From contig JARIAA010000227.1 of assembly GCA_029264635.1 (NCBI GenBank), forward strand, positions 1-12,774: a DNA stretch of 12,774 bases, in the 5' to 3' direction. The notes below the pieces were generated by a model. That model did not search any database, was not told the origin of the DNA, and was given only the letters and a program-made list of their open reading frames with translations. Below are positions 1 through 7,017 of this stretch, piece after piece (within the stretch, counting starts at the first letter, position 1; the number at the start of each line of letters is the position of its first letter). A program made the translations under genes and the position numbers. This DNA is from Psychrobacter sp. (lineage in GTDB: Bacteria > Pseudomonadota > Gammaproteobacteria > Pseudomonadales > Moraxellaceae).

Positions 1-869
1 ATACTATGATGAATAGTGTTTTTTTCATTCACTTTAAAGTTTTGATGGTAGCCGCGCATTGGAAACAGGGGTAAATTATAACCAAGTGGTTTAATCAAAT
101 CGTTAGACCAAGGGCCCGCCGCAATGACTAATTTATTACTATAATATGTATCGTTATCAGTGACAATTTTCCAGCCGTCTTCGTCTTGTACTATCTCTTT
201 TACATCACTCTCTTTTATCGTACCCTGCATGTCTTGGAAGTTTTTAGCATACGCTTTCACCAAGTAACTTGGGTTTGACACCTGCCATGAGTTGAGCCAA
301 TGAATAGCACCGACAAAGCCTGCAAAATTGGCTGTAGGCTCCATTGCTTGTAATTCTGCAACGCTCAATACGTTGTGTTCAACGCCCTGCTCGCGCGCAT
401 CGATAGCTGAGGTAATGGCCGCTTTAAAGGTGTCTTCAGAGCGATGCAATTGTAGCCAGCCATCACGAGTAATCAGCTCATCAGCGCCAGAGGCTTCGAT
501 CATCGTCTGATGCTCACTGGTGCAATGCGCAATCAGCGTCTGCCATTCTGCTTCTATTTTTTTGACCGAGGCTGGCGTAGAATACTTCCAATACTGCAAT
601 AGCGCTTGATGATAACGTAGCAAAGCGGGTATACGGTAGCGTATATCTGTGCCTTGATTGGGCAGCACTCTGACCATCTCAGTGAGCTGACGCGGGAATG
701 GATGGGTATGAATGGCTTCACGTTGAATCAGTCCAGCATTACCGTAAGAAGTCTCTGAGCCTGGAAGTTTTTTATCTATTAATAACACCTGCGAGTTGTT
801 TTTTTGTAGATGCCACGCAATTGAGGTGCCAACCATGCCAGCACCAATAACTATAACCTCATAGCGCAT
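1..869 (-). CDS. DadA-like FAD-dependent amino-acid dehydrogenase/oxidase, C-terminus cut by window edge
   Basis: I translated this by hand from an ATG at 867-869; about 289 residues are visible and the frame stays open to the left edge, so the C-terminal part is missing. The N-terminus starts MRYEVIVIGAGMVGTSIAWH, a Rossmann beta-alpha-beta FAD-binding fold with GxGxxG at residues 9-14 and the acidic residue of strand 2 (LLIDK, Asp32) that contacts the ribose of FAD. A SETSYGNAGLIQ stretch near residue 40 is typical of the DAO/DadA family, and an LVIAAGPWSNDL stretch near residue 255 is the usual second FAD-contact segment. A good ribosome site (GAAGGA) sits 6 bases upstream. The family oxidises D-amino acids or related amines with FAD at the inner membrane or in the cytoplasm. 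The exact substrate cannot be read from the sequence, so I assign no symbol. It is divergent from the multidrug pump gene to its right. Confidence 0.88.
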   Translation of the reverse strand, partial: MRYEVIVIGAGMVGTSIAWHLQKNNSQVLLIDKKLPGSETSYGNAGLIQREAIHTHPFPRQLTEMVRVLPNQGTDIRYRIPALLRYHQALLQYWKYSTPASVKKIEAEWQTLIAHCTSEHQTMIEASGADELITRDGWLQLHRSEDTFKAAITSAIDAREQGVEHNVLSVAELQAMEPTANFAGFVGAIHWLNSWQVSNPSYLVKAYAKNFQDMQGTIKESDVKEIVQDEDGWKIVTDNDTYYSNKLVIAAGPWSNDLIKPLGYNLPLFPMRGYHQNFKVNEKNTIHHS

Positions 870-875
870 AAAATA

Positions 876-881
876 TCCTTC
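876..881 (-). promoter_or_regulatory. Ribosome binding site of the DadA-like gene
   Basis: Read on the minus strand the sequence is GAAGGA followed by TATTTT and ATG. It fixes the start at 867-869 rather than at the internal ATG at residue 12, which lies inside the FAD-binding glycine motif. Confidence 0.6.
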
Positions 882-1033
882 CCGTGATAGGTAGTAGAGT
901 CTTGAATATCAGGAAGTGATAATAACGCGAACCTGAGAATTAATAAACCCATATCTAACGGAATTTTTTGTTATAAAATACTTTCGGTTATACATAATTT
1001 TAGAACACTAGATTACTTGCCTAACTTTATCAC

Positions 1034-1039
1034 TATAAT
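1034..1039 (+). promoter_or_regulatory. Possible -10 element for the SMR pump gene
   Basis: A perfect TATAAT lies 62 bases upstream of the pump start, which would give a leader of roughly 55 bases. No good -35 hexamer is found 16-18 bases upstream (GATTAC or similar), so this is either an activator-dependent promoter or a chance match in AT-rich DNA. The 232-base gap 870-1101 contains the divergent control regions of the DadA-like gene and the pump gene; I saw no clear operator palindrome in it. Confidence 0.3.
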
Positions 1040-1101
1040 TCACCTCTTAATATAACTATAACAAGAATATACCCCTCATTGACCCGCTGGAGTGTTGACC
1101 T

Positions 1102-1446
1102 ATGAATCCTATTTTGATCGGCTACGGCTTTTTGATGTTAGCCATCATTTTTGAAGTGCTTGGTACTACTTTTTTGGTCAAGTCCGAACAATTCACGCGG
1201 CCAATTCCAACGCTATTAACGGCTATTCTTTATATTTGCTCGTTTTATCTGTTAACCCAAACCTTAAAAACGATTCCTTTAGGCATTGCTTATGCGATTT
1301 GGGGCGGTGTCGGTATCGTATTGACCGCTATTATCGGAGTGACATTATTCAAGCAAAGTATTGATATGCCAGCAATGATAGGTATTGCTTTGATTATTAG
1401 CGGGGTTATTGTGATTAATGTGTTCTCAACGTCGGTTGGGCATTGA
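1102..1446 (+). CDS. Small multidrug resistance (SMR) family efflux pump, EmrE/QacC type
   Basis: The product has 114 residues, the usual size of an SMR protomer, which works as an antiparallel dimer in the inner membrane and exchanges protons for cationic drugs and quaternary ammonium compounds. Four hydrophobic helices are visible at about residues 4-26, 36-54, 61-83 and 88-108. The essential membrane glutamate is Glu18 (FEVLGTTFLVKSE), equivalent to EmrE Glu14. Tyr44, Tyr64 and Trp67 (IAYAIWGGVGIVL) match EmrE Tyr40, Tyr60 and Trp63, and the helix-4 end ISGVIVINVFS is also EmrE-like. These residues favour the drug-exporting EmrE branch over the guanidinium exporters (Gdx/SugE), though substrate choice needs an assay. 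A TGGAGTG ribosome site lies 8 bases before the ATG. It stands alone between divergent and non-homologous genes. Confidence 0.93.
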   Translation: MNPILIGYGFLMLAIIFEVLGTTFLVKSEQFTRPIPTLLTAILYICSFYLLTQTLKTIPLGIAYAIWGGVGIVLTAIIGVTLFKQSIDMPAMIGIALIISGVIVINVFSTSVGH

Positions 1447-1452
1447 GGAGGT
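1446..1452 (+). other. Orphan consensus Shine-Dalgarno just after the SMR gene
   Basis: AGGAGGT overlaps the TGA stop of the pump gene and is followed 6 bases later by TTG (1458), but that frame ends after 8 codons. Such an ideal ribosome site without a gene suggests that a translationally coupled downstream gene was once here. It could also be a chance match. No intact ORF follows. Confidence 0.35.
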
Positions 1453-1501
1453 ATAAATTGAGCAATTATAGCGATATATCTTAAAAATTAATGACGCTTC
1501 T

Positions 1502-1690
1502 CTACCCCTCTTTAAAATAAAGCTGCAACCATTTATTCAGTCCATCAATATCAAACGCTTGCGCGCCATAACCAAGCGTTAGCAAATGCTCAGGCAAGTA
1601 TTCATCGAATTACTCAATCATTTTATGGGTACCTTTTTGGCAAGTTTGGTAGCCGACAGTAAAGATCTCGACATACTTATTACCGCGCTA
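1502..1690 (-). pseudogene. Possible decayed reading frame of unknown family in the gap 1447-1866
   Basis: The roughly 420-base gap between the pump and the next gene has no convincing intact ORF. On the minus strand one frame reads protein-like from about 1687 down to a TAG at 1502-1504, with an in-frame TAA at 1610-1612; another in-frame TAG at 1688-1690 closes it upstream. The last piece runs for 35 codons and contains LLTLGYGAQAFDIDGLNKWL. The middle piece contains YVEIFTVGYQTCQKGTHKM. The composition looks like real coding sequence, but I do not recognise the family. An overlapping 94-codon plus-strand ORF (1586-1870) has no ribosome site and reads like antisense. A gene remnant left by deletion is my preferred view, with low certainty. 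Confidence 0.25.
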
Positions 1691-1854
1691 CGTAAAATTA
1701 AAAGTAAAGTTGGTCAATATGGGTATGTGCCTATAATTATGGTAGTCATTATTTTTACACGTTTGCGGAATGTCTTGACGCAAATATGGCGAAGGAATAC
1801 ACTTTATTTAGATGGATTTGTATTGGTTGTCTCTAAACCCCATTGTCCATCATT

Positions 1855-1859
1855 AAGGA
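1855..1859 (+). promoter_or_regulatory. Ribosome binding site that places the next gene's start at 1867
   Basis: AAGGA lies 7 bases upstream of the ATG at 1867. The in-frame ATGs at 1843 and 1861 lie before it or only 1 base after it, so they are unlikely to be used. Confidence 0.55.
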
Positions 1860-1866
1860 CATGTAT

Positions 1867-2250
1867 ATGACTCTCTATGCGATATCTCTGAAAGTTACAG
1901 AAATTGAAGTAATTGATGATGGCAACAATGGTCAAGGTGCATATCATAAACTATCATTTCCTCATTATAGCAACGATGATTATTTTCTTAATCAAACCTT
2001 AATAACTGGTAAGACGATTAAAGCTTCTTCTTTAATGCAGCGCTCGCTTTTCTCTAAAAAATATATTCATACGGGTAGTAGCATCTATAGGTTATCTGTA
2101 GAGCGCCAAAGTTCAAGTAGCATATGGTATGCTTGGGCTGTAGCTTCATTGGAAATAGACCCAAAAAATTCTTTGGGCGATACAGTATGGTATATTGAAA
2201 CTCACGCAAAAGGCGCAAATAGCCCCAATGTCTCAAAAATTAAAATATAG
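1867..2250 (+). CDS. Uncharacterised 127-residue protein, possibly the N-terminal part of an interrupted two-domain gene
   Basis: I do not recognise a family. I take the start at ATG 1867, giving an N-terminus MTLYAISLKVTEIEVIDDG; the in-frame upstream ATG at 1843 is less well placed relative to the AAGGA site. The protein has no signal peptide or membrane segment and is rich in short beta-strand-like stretches (YRLSVERQ, WYAWAVASLEI, TVWYIETHA). It ends in PNVSKIKI, which resembles the closing strand of a beta/gamma-crystallin Greek key (NxVSxIKI), though no full motif precedes it. It ends in TAG at 2248-2250. The frame then continues without another stop into the crystallin-like ORF 21 bases later, so the two may be one gene. 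It lies at the outer end of the T6SS cluster and converges with tssA, a common place for effector, immunity or accessory genes. That role is inference from position only. Confidence 0.55.
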   Translation: MTLYAISLKVTEIEVIDDGNNGQGAYHKLSFPHYSNDDYFLNQTLITGKTIKASSLMQRSLFSKKYIHTGSSIYRLSVERQSSSSIWYAWAVASLEIDPKNSLGDTVWYIETHAKGANSPNVSKIKI

Positions 2251-2271
2251 TTTACTTTAAAAACTACTGAA

Positions 2272-2706
2272 ATGTCTTTTACAGGTTCTAGTGATCTAGT
2301 CGCATTTGCGGATCGTGACTGTCAGGGGGCATTTACTGAGTTACGCGGTGGAAAGCTGCAGCCTCAAGGATATAAGCCTCACGGTTATACTGAGGATATT
2401 GATAGTAGAGAAGAGCTATCTCAAGTGACTCGCTATGGAGTACAGGAACTTCGTCAATTAGGTAACGATACGATGAGCTGTTTGGCAATTCTTGGGGCAG
2501 AAGGCTACGTATGGATATATGAGCACGATTTTGCCGATCCTCGGTTTGAGAATGGCAGATCTAGGCGTTTTGGTCCATTTAACGGATATAGTTTAACCTA
2601 TATAAATCTACATCATGAATTTTTAGTAACGTTTCCTGATAGAAGTCTTGATAACCAAGTTTCAGCTATAGAAGTAGCGACTTTATTGCCATCTTCAGTC
2701 CGTTGA
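2272..2706 (+). CDS. Beta/gamma-crystallin-like domain protein (144 residues), in frame with the preceding ORF
   Basis: Two Greek-key-like halves can be seen. The first begins with an aromatic-x6-Gly-x-aromatic signature (F12 to F21 in FADRDCQGAF) and ends in NDTMSC at residues 65-70. The second has VWIYEHDF near residue 80 and ends in DNQVSAIEV from residue 127. Both ends resemble the N/D-N/D-x-x-S/T-S calcium-binding motif of microbial beta/gamma-crystallins, although the last Ser is Cys or Ala here. The second half carries a few extra residues before its glycine (G95). No ribosome site precedes ATG 2272: the upstream bases are AT-rich without a purine core. Together with the shared frame, this suggests the domain was meant to be translated as the C-terminal part of the gene starting at 1867. 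There is no signal peptide. Crystallin folds are used as structural or calcium-stabilised domains and protease inhibitors; no catalytic residues are evident. Function and partner are unknown. Confidence 0.6.
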   Translation: MSFTGSSDLVAFADRDCQGAFTELRGGKLQPQGYKPHGYTEDIDSREELSQVTRYGVQELRQLGNDTMSCLAILGAEGYVWIYEHDFADPRFENGRSRRFGPFNGYSLTYINLHHEFLVTFPDRSLDNQVSAIEVATLLPSSVR

Positions 2707-2725
2707 AACCATAATAATTGTCACG

Positions 2726-2759
2726 CACTGATTGAGTAATTATGAGGCAATAATCAGTG
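2726..2759. terminator. Inverted repeat between convergent genes, possible bidirectional terminator
   Basis: CACTGATT (2726-2733) and AATCAGTG (2752-2759) form a perfect 8-bp stem around an 18-base loop, centred between the end of the crystallin-like ORF and the end of tssA. Neither side has a strong T-run and the loop is long, so termination would be weak. A role separating the convergent transcripts is plausible but unproven. Confidence 0.35.
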
Positions 2760-2761
2760 TC

Positions 2762-3910
2762 TTATATAGTGTTGGCATCAGATGATTCACGTTTGGCCTG
2801 AATACCGATCATGTCTGACAGTATCGCTAATTGATCTTCATTTTTGATAATATGAGTTAACCATTGATCTAGTGGCATGTCTGCCCAATCGATGGCACGT
2901 CCTAATAAGAATGTCACTGGGCTATGCGGCTCATTGGTCGCAAAGTAGTCTTGGATTTGCCCTAAGAGTTTAAGTGCTTGACGACGGTTGCTTTGATGAT
3001 CACGGTTAGTAGGATTAAAGCTGGTTGACGTGACGTTTGTTGAAGCAGATGACTGTCCAGCGCTCTTTGATATCATATCCTCATCACTATTGTCATAGAT
3101 ATTCGCATCAGTTATATCTTCTTGCATAGCCTTATCTGTATGATCAGGTATCAACGGTTGCAAATGTTGTTTGAGTGCAACTAATAAATCGGTTACTGGC
3201 GCAAAGACTGGCGCGTCCATTCCCATAAGATCGTTAAGCTGATCGGTTAGGGTCTGCCACTGAGTAGTTATAGTATCAAGTTCTGTCATTAACGCTTGTT
3301 GCCAAGACTTACTACTATTCTTTATAGCTTGATTATAATCGCCAAGGGTTAACTGATTACTAGCGCCATTATCTGGATTTTGCTGACGCTGCTTGTCATG
3401 GTCACGAGCGGTTAAATAGTAGTTGTAATTATAATGCTCAGTTCTACTGTCTGAGAGGGTGAGCTGTTTAAGATCATCCGTCAAAGCCTTAACAAACCAT
3501 GAGAGCAATCCTGCCCTAATGTCCATACTATCGTCTTCACCATCTAGCGGCGGATACATGGTGAGCCAATACTCATTATTTAGCTCCTGTAGCAAGCGCA
3601 TCCCATGACTGATACCTGCTAGATGCTCAGTATGACTGAGCGCATCGACATACCATAGTGCTAGCTTCATATCTTTACTAGTATTAGTCAGCAAAACTGC
3701 ACATTGATTTTCCACAAATTCCCAATCAGCAACTTTGAGCTCAGTGACCCAGTTGCCTTGCGCCAGTAGCGGATCATCTTCTTGACGAGCAGCAACGATA
3801 GCATCCATGCGTGGGTCAAAGGTCAGGTCTTCACCCACACCATGATGGCTGTCATCAATAGGTGCGATAAGGGTATCGATATCAGTTAGTAAGGAGTTAA
3901 CACTATTCAT
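2762..3910 (-). CDS. tssA: T6SS assembly protein TssA (ImpA N-terminal domain family)
   Basis: The 382-residue product has the ImpA_N domain at about residues 13-140, with the family's LALWYVDA helix (about 83-90) and a YWLTMYPPLDGEDD loop (about 114-127). A variable, polar Ser/Thr/Asp-rich linker follows at about residues 255-305. The C-terminal segment has the conserved EPHSPV (327-332) and RAIDWADMPLDQWL signature, as in the short-form TssA class. TssA proteins bind the baseplate and/or the distal tail end and prime or coordinate polymerisation of the Hcp tube and TssBC sheath in the cytoplasm. The start ATG shares its A with the tssH stop (TAATG), and an AAGGA lies 9 bases upstream inside tssH, so translation is coupled. 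It is the last T6SS gene on this strand before the convergent crystallin-like ORF. The family is secure; which TssA mechanistic class it belongs to is less so. Confidence 0.93.
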   Translation of the reverse strand: MNSVNSLLTDIDTLIAPIDDSHHGVGEDLTFDPRMDAIVAARQEDDPLLAQGNWVTELKVADWEFVENQCAVLLTNTSKDMKLALWYVDALSHTEHLAGISHGMRLLQELNNEYWLTMYPPLDGEDDSMDIRAGLLSWFVKALTDDLKQLTLSDSRTEHYNYNYYLTARDHDKQRQQNPDNGASNQLTLGDYNQAIKNSSKSWQQALMTELDTITTQWQTLTDQLNDLMGMDAPVFAPVTDLLVALKQHLQPLIPDHTDKAMQEDITDANIYDNSDEDMISKSAGQSSASTNVTSTSFNPTNRDHQSNRRQALKLLGQIQDYFATNEPHSPVTFLLGRAIDWADMPLDQWLTHIIKNEDQLAILSDMIGIQAKRESSDANTI

Positions 3911-6873
3911 TATAATAAATCCTTCTTAATAAAGTCTTTGATGGCCGCTTTTTTCACTGATGGCTTTTTAATGGTCGGTTTTTTGGTAGCAGGCTTCTTA
4001 GCTAAAAGTTGTTTGCTTGATGCTTTATTGACGCCGCCTTTACACTCAGAATCACTGCATTGGGCCATTTGATTAAGTGCTACAATAGCATCCGTATCGA
4101 GACGATAGACAAAATTATCGGTCTCATCAACGACTACCGTTATTTTCTTTAAAACACTCTGACTATCGTCGTGAGAAAGTAATTGACCTGCTAGCTGCGG
4201 TAGTAGCGTCTGGCTGATGATGGCATCGGCATTACGTGCGCCAGAATCGACCTCATGACAACGTGATAAAATCAGCTCAATCACTTCAGAATTAATGACA
4301 CAAGGTACGTCGTAATTATCGCGAATACGATCAGTGATTTTATCCAGCTTTAAGCGAATAATTTCTGCTAGCGCATCATCCGTCAGTGGATAATAAGGAA
4401 TCACTGTTAGACGACCTAAGAATGCTGGCTTGAAGGCTTTATACAAATGCGGGTTAATGGTCTGTTTCAGGCTGTCACTATCAGGTAAGCTAAAGACAGT
4501 AACGGCAGGATCAATATTGATACATTGCTGCATGATTTGTGCTGAACCAACATTACTGGTCAATAAAATTAGAGTATTTTTAAAGTCAATTAAACGCCCT
4601 TCGCTATCTTCCATCATCCCTTTGTCAAAGACCTGATAAAATAAATCCAATACATCTGGATGGGCTTTTTCAACTTCATCGAGTAAAAGCACACTATAGG
4701 GGCGACGGCGGACGGCCTCAGTCAATACGCCTCCTTCACCGTAGCCAACGTAGCCTGGCGGCGAGCCTTTTAAAGAGGCAACGCTATGCGCTTCTTGATA
4801 TTCGGATAGATTAATCGTGATTAGATTGCGCTCACCACCATACAATACCTCTGATAACGCCAATGCCGTTTCTGTCTTACCAACGCCGCTTGGCCCTACT
4901 AATAAGAACACGCCTTGCGGGCGATTGGGATCATCAAGGCGTGCTTTTGCGGTCTGAATCCGCTTAACAATAGCGTCGATGGAATGGTCTTGTCCAATGA
5001 CGCGCTTTTGTAAAGTGTTAGCCAAGGCTAATATATGATTTTTTTCATTGCCAGCCATATCGTTAAGTGGAATACCTGTCCAATCTGAGATAATCTGCTT
5101 AATAACCTGCCGATCCAATACAGGATGGATAAGGCGATGCGTCTCTTGTATCTGTTTTAGCGCCTGTTCAGTATTTTGATACTCAGACTGTTTGTCCAAG
5201 CGCGCCTTTGCACTAAGAGTATCAGAGCCGTCTAGGTTGCCATTCAATTGTTTATTAAGTGCATCAAGCTTATCGTTAAGCTCGCGTTGCTCCTGCCAGC
5301 GGGTCGTCATACTAGTAATGTTTTGTTGATTCGACTGGCGCTGCTCATCAAGTACTGCTATTTTTTGGCTCACTTTTTCTTTTTCATCAGCACTACCAAT
5401 GCGCTCAAGCTGCTGACCGAGATTATTAATGTGTTGCTCTAGCTGCGCGCCCTTAGCTTTTAGTCGATCAAGCTGATTAGGCATGGCAGTCTTAGACAAG
5501 CTTACGCGTGCAGCTGCCGTATCTAACACGCTTACCGCCTTATCGGGTAGCTGTCTGTCACTGATATAACGTGCTGATAGCTCGACCGCAGCTTGTAGCG
5601 CATCATCGTCTATTAATATACCGAAATGCTCTTGCACCTTGGCACTCAAACCACGAATCATCGCGACCGCCGTATCGATATCAGGCTCATCGACTTTGAC
5701 GACTTGGAAGCGGCGCGATAAGGCAGCGTCTTTTTCGAAGTACTTTTTGTACTCTGACCAAGTAGTAGCAGCAATCGTTCTTAGCTCACCGCGAGCCAGT
5801 GCCGGCTTAAGTAAGTTAGCAGCATCATTTTGACCAGCCTGCCCGCCAGCACCAATAAGCATATGTGCCTCATCGATGAACAAGATAATTGGGTGTAATG
5901 AGGCTTGAACTTCTTCGATGACTTGTTTTAAGCGATTTTCAAATTCACCTTTGACACTTGCTCCTGCTTGCAGTAGCCCCATGTCGAGACTACGTATCGT
6001 CACGTCTTTTAATTGATCAGGGACATAACCTGCGACTATCTTTTGTGCCAAGCCTTCTACTACAGCAGTTTTACCAACGCCTGCCTCACCCGTCAAGATA
6101 GGATTGTTTTGGCGACGACGAATCAAAATATCGATCAGTTGATGAATTTCAAACTCACGACCAATGACTGGGTCTATTTGTTCAGCACTAGCTTTAGCGG
6201 TTAGGTCATAAGTATATTTATCCAAGGCAGGTGTTGGCTGCTTGGTGGTCTGGCTTATATCTGATTGATCGTAACTGTTATCAGAATTAGCACCATCAGA
6301 CTTTGAACCATCAAGTTCACCACTACTGAAATTGCCATTCTCACTTAACGCAGCTTTGTCTGATTTAACTGAGCCACTACCTTCGGTACTACCGAAACAC
6401 TGGCGATCATAATCGTCCTTGAGGGTAAAGCGATCGATATACTGTAATTGCTCCGGCAGGGTTTTGAGTAGTGACTGGTAACGCTCATAAGTTAATAGCA
6501 CCAATAGTATGTGACCTGAGCGAATTTCTAGCGGACTATTTTTGTTCTCACTTTGTCCATGTTGGCTACTCGCTAGCTCCCACGCATCCTCTAACAAAGC
6601 CATTAAGCTTTGACTAAATACAGGCGTTACGCCTGTTGCCTGACTAATACCAGCAAGTAAGTCTGCTACCTGTGATAACAATAACTGCTGATTAATCTTA
6701 TTGATGTTTAATATCTGATCGACATCATTGTGCGGCGTAGCAATGAGTTCATGCAGCAAGTGGATGGTATCAACTTCGCGATGCCCGTTATTGATACAAA
6801 GCCTAGCTGCCTGCTGCAAACACTGGCGACAGCTTGGACTTAAACGGGTAATAACAGCTTTTAGTTGGCTCAT
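3910..6873 (-). CDS. tssH: T6SS AAA+ ATPase TssH (ClpV), sheath disassembly unfoldase, with unusual lysine-rich tail
   Basis: The product has 987 residues, longer than common ClpV proteins of about 850-900. In order: an N-domain (about 1-155) that recognises the TssC N-terminus; an acidic Ser/Gly/Asp-rich linker (about 161-215); a first AAA+ module with Walker A GEAGVGKT (262-269), pore loop KGEFE (308-312), Walker B LFIDEA (331-336) and arginine pair SRRF (386-389); a coiled middle domain (about 465-595); and a second module with Walker A GPSGVGKT (660-667), pore loop GYVGYGEGG (707-715) and Walker B VLLLDE (728-733). All ATPase residues look intact, so it should be active. It pulls apart contracted TssBC sheaths in the cytoplasm for reuse. 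The last ~35 residues repeat xKKPx and are strongly basic, which is not typical of ClpV. AAAGGAAA precedes the ATG by 6 bases. A Clp family housekeeping role (ClpB) is unlikely given the flanking T6SS genes. Confidence 0.95.
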   Translation of the reverse strand: MSQLKAVITRLSPSCRQCLQQAARLCINNGHREVDTIHLLHELIATPHNDVDQILNINKINQQLLLSQVADLLAGISQATGVTPVFSQSLMALLEDAWELASSQHGQSENKNSPLEIRSGHILLVLLTYERYQSLLKTLPEQLQYIDRFTLKDDYDRQCFGSTEGSGSVKSDKAALSENGNFSSGELDGSKSDGANSDNSYDQSDISQTTKQPTPALDKYTYDLTAKASAEQIDPVIGREFEIHQLIDILIRRRQNNPILTGEAGVGKTAVVEGLAQKIVAGYVPDQLKDVTIRSLDMGLLQAGASVKGEFENRLKQVIEEVQASLHPIILFIDEAHMLIGAGGQAGQNDAANLLKPALARGELRTIAATTWSEYKKYFEKDAALSRRFQVVKVDEPDIDTAVAMIRGLSAKVQEHFGILIDDDALQAAVELSARYISDRQLPDKAVSVLDTAAARVSLSKTAMPNQLDRLKAKGAQLEQHINNLGQQLERIGSADEKEKVSQKIAVLDEQRQSNQQNITSMTTRWQEQRELNDKLDALNKQLNGNLDGSDTLSAKARLDKQSEYQNTEQALKQIQETHRLIHPVLDRQVIKQIISDWTGIPLNDMAGNEKNHILALANTLQKRVIGQDHSIDAIVKRIQTAKARLDDPNRPQGVFLLVGPSGVGKTETALALSEVLYGGERNLITINLSEYQEAHSVASLKGSPPGYVGYGEGGVLTEAVRRRPYSVLLLDEVEKAHPDVLDLFYQVFDKGMMEDSEGRLIDFKNTLILLTSNVGSAQIMQQCINIDPAVTVFSLPDSDSLKQTINPHLYKAFKPAFLGRLTVIPYYPLTDDALAEIIRLKLDKITDRIRDNYDVPCVINSEVIELILSRCHEVDSGARNADAIISQTLLPQLAGQLLSHDDSQSVLKKITVVVDETDNFVYRLDTDAIVALNQMAQCSDSECKGGVNKASSKQLLAKKPATKKPTIKKPSVKKAAIKDFIKKDLL

Positions 6874-6907
6874 AAATCTTTTCCTTTAGCATTCTCATTT
6901 GATTTAA

Positions 6908-6959
6908 ATTATATTTATAAACCTAATACCAGTTTCCTAACTGACAGCTCTTTAACTGA
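6908..6959 (-). promoter_or_regulatory. Possible promoter/operator in the 144-base gap before tssH
   Basis: On the minus strand a perfect TATAAT (6908-6913) lies 34 bases before the tssH start. The -35 position (GAAACT) is poor. Just upstream are two direct copies of TCAGTTA (plus strand TAACTGA at 6938-6944 and 6953-6959), 15 bases apart, and a 5-bp hairpin CAGTT/AACTG (6930-6943). A weak -35 with upstream direct repeats would fit an activator-dependent promoter for tssH-tssA. I know no matching regulator, and chance is possible in AT-rich DNA. Confidence 0.28.
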
Positions 6960-7017
6960 ATTGGTGAAGGCTGTTTTTTATCTTCTAAGCTATAACACTC
7001 TCACTGAGTTATAATTT

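Noticed and set aside
328..510. Plus-strand ORF of 60 codons at the left end
   Set aside because: It is antisense to the DadA-like gene, whose frame is protein-like over its whole visible length.
1554..1580. 8-bp inverted repeat AACGCTTG/CAAGCGTT
   Set aside because: Short, with an 11-base loop, no T-run and no flanking element ends; it lies inside a possible gene remnant and fits chance.
1586..1870. 94-codon plus-strand ORF in the gap after the pump gene
   Set aside because: It has no ribosome site, its composition looks non-coding, and it overlaps the better-placed start of the next gene and a protein-like frame on the other strand.
3910..6873. Housekeeping chaperone ClpB rather than T6SS ClpV
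   Set aside because: The protein shares the two AAA+ modules with ClpB, but it sits between tssG and tssA and overlaps tssA by one base, so TssH is the better call.
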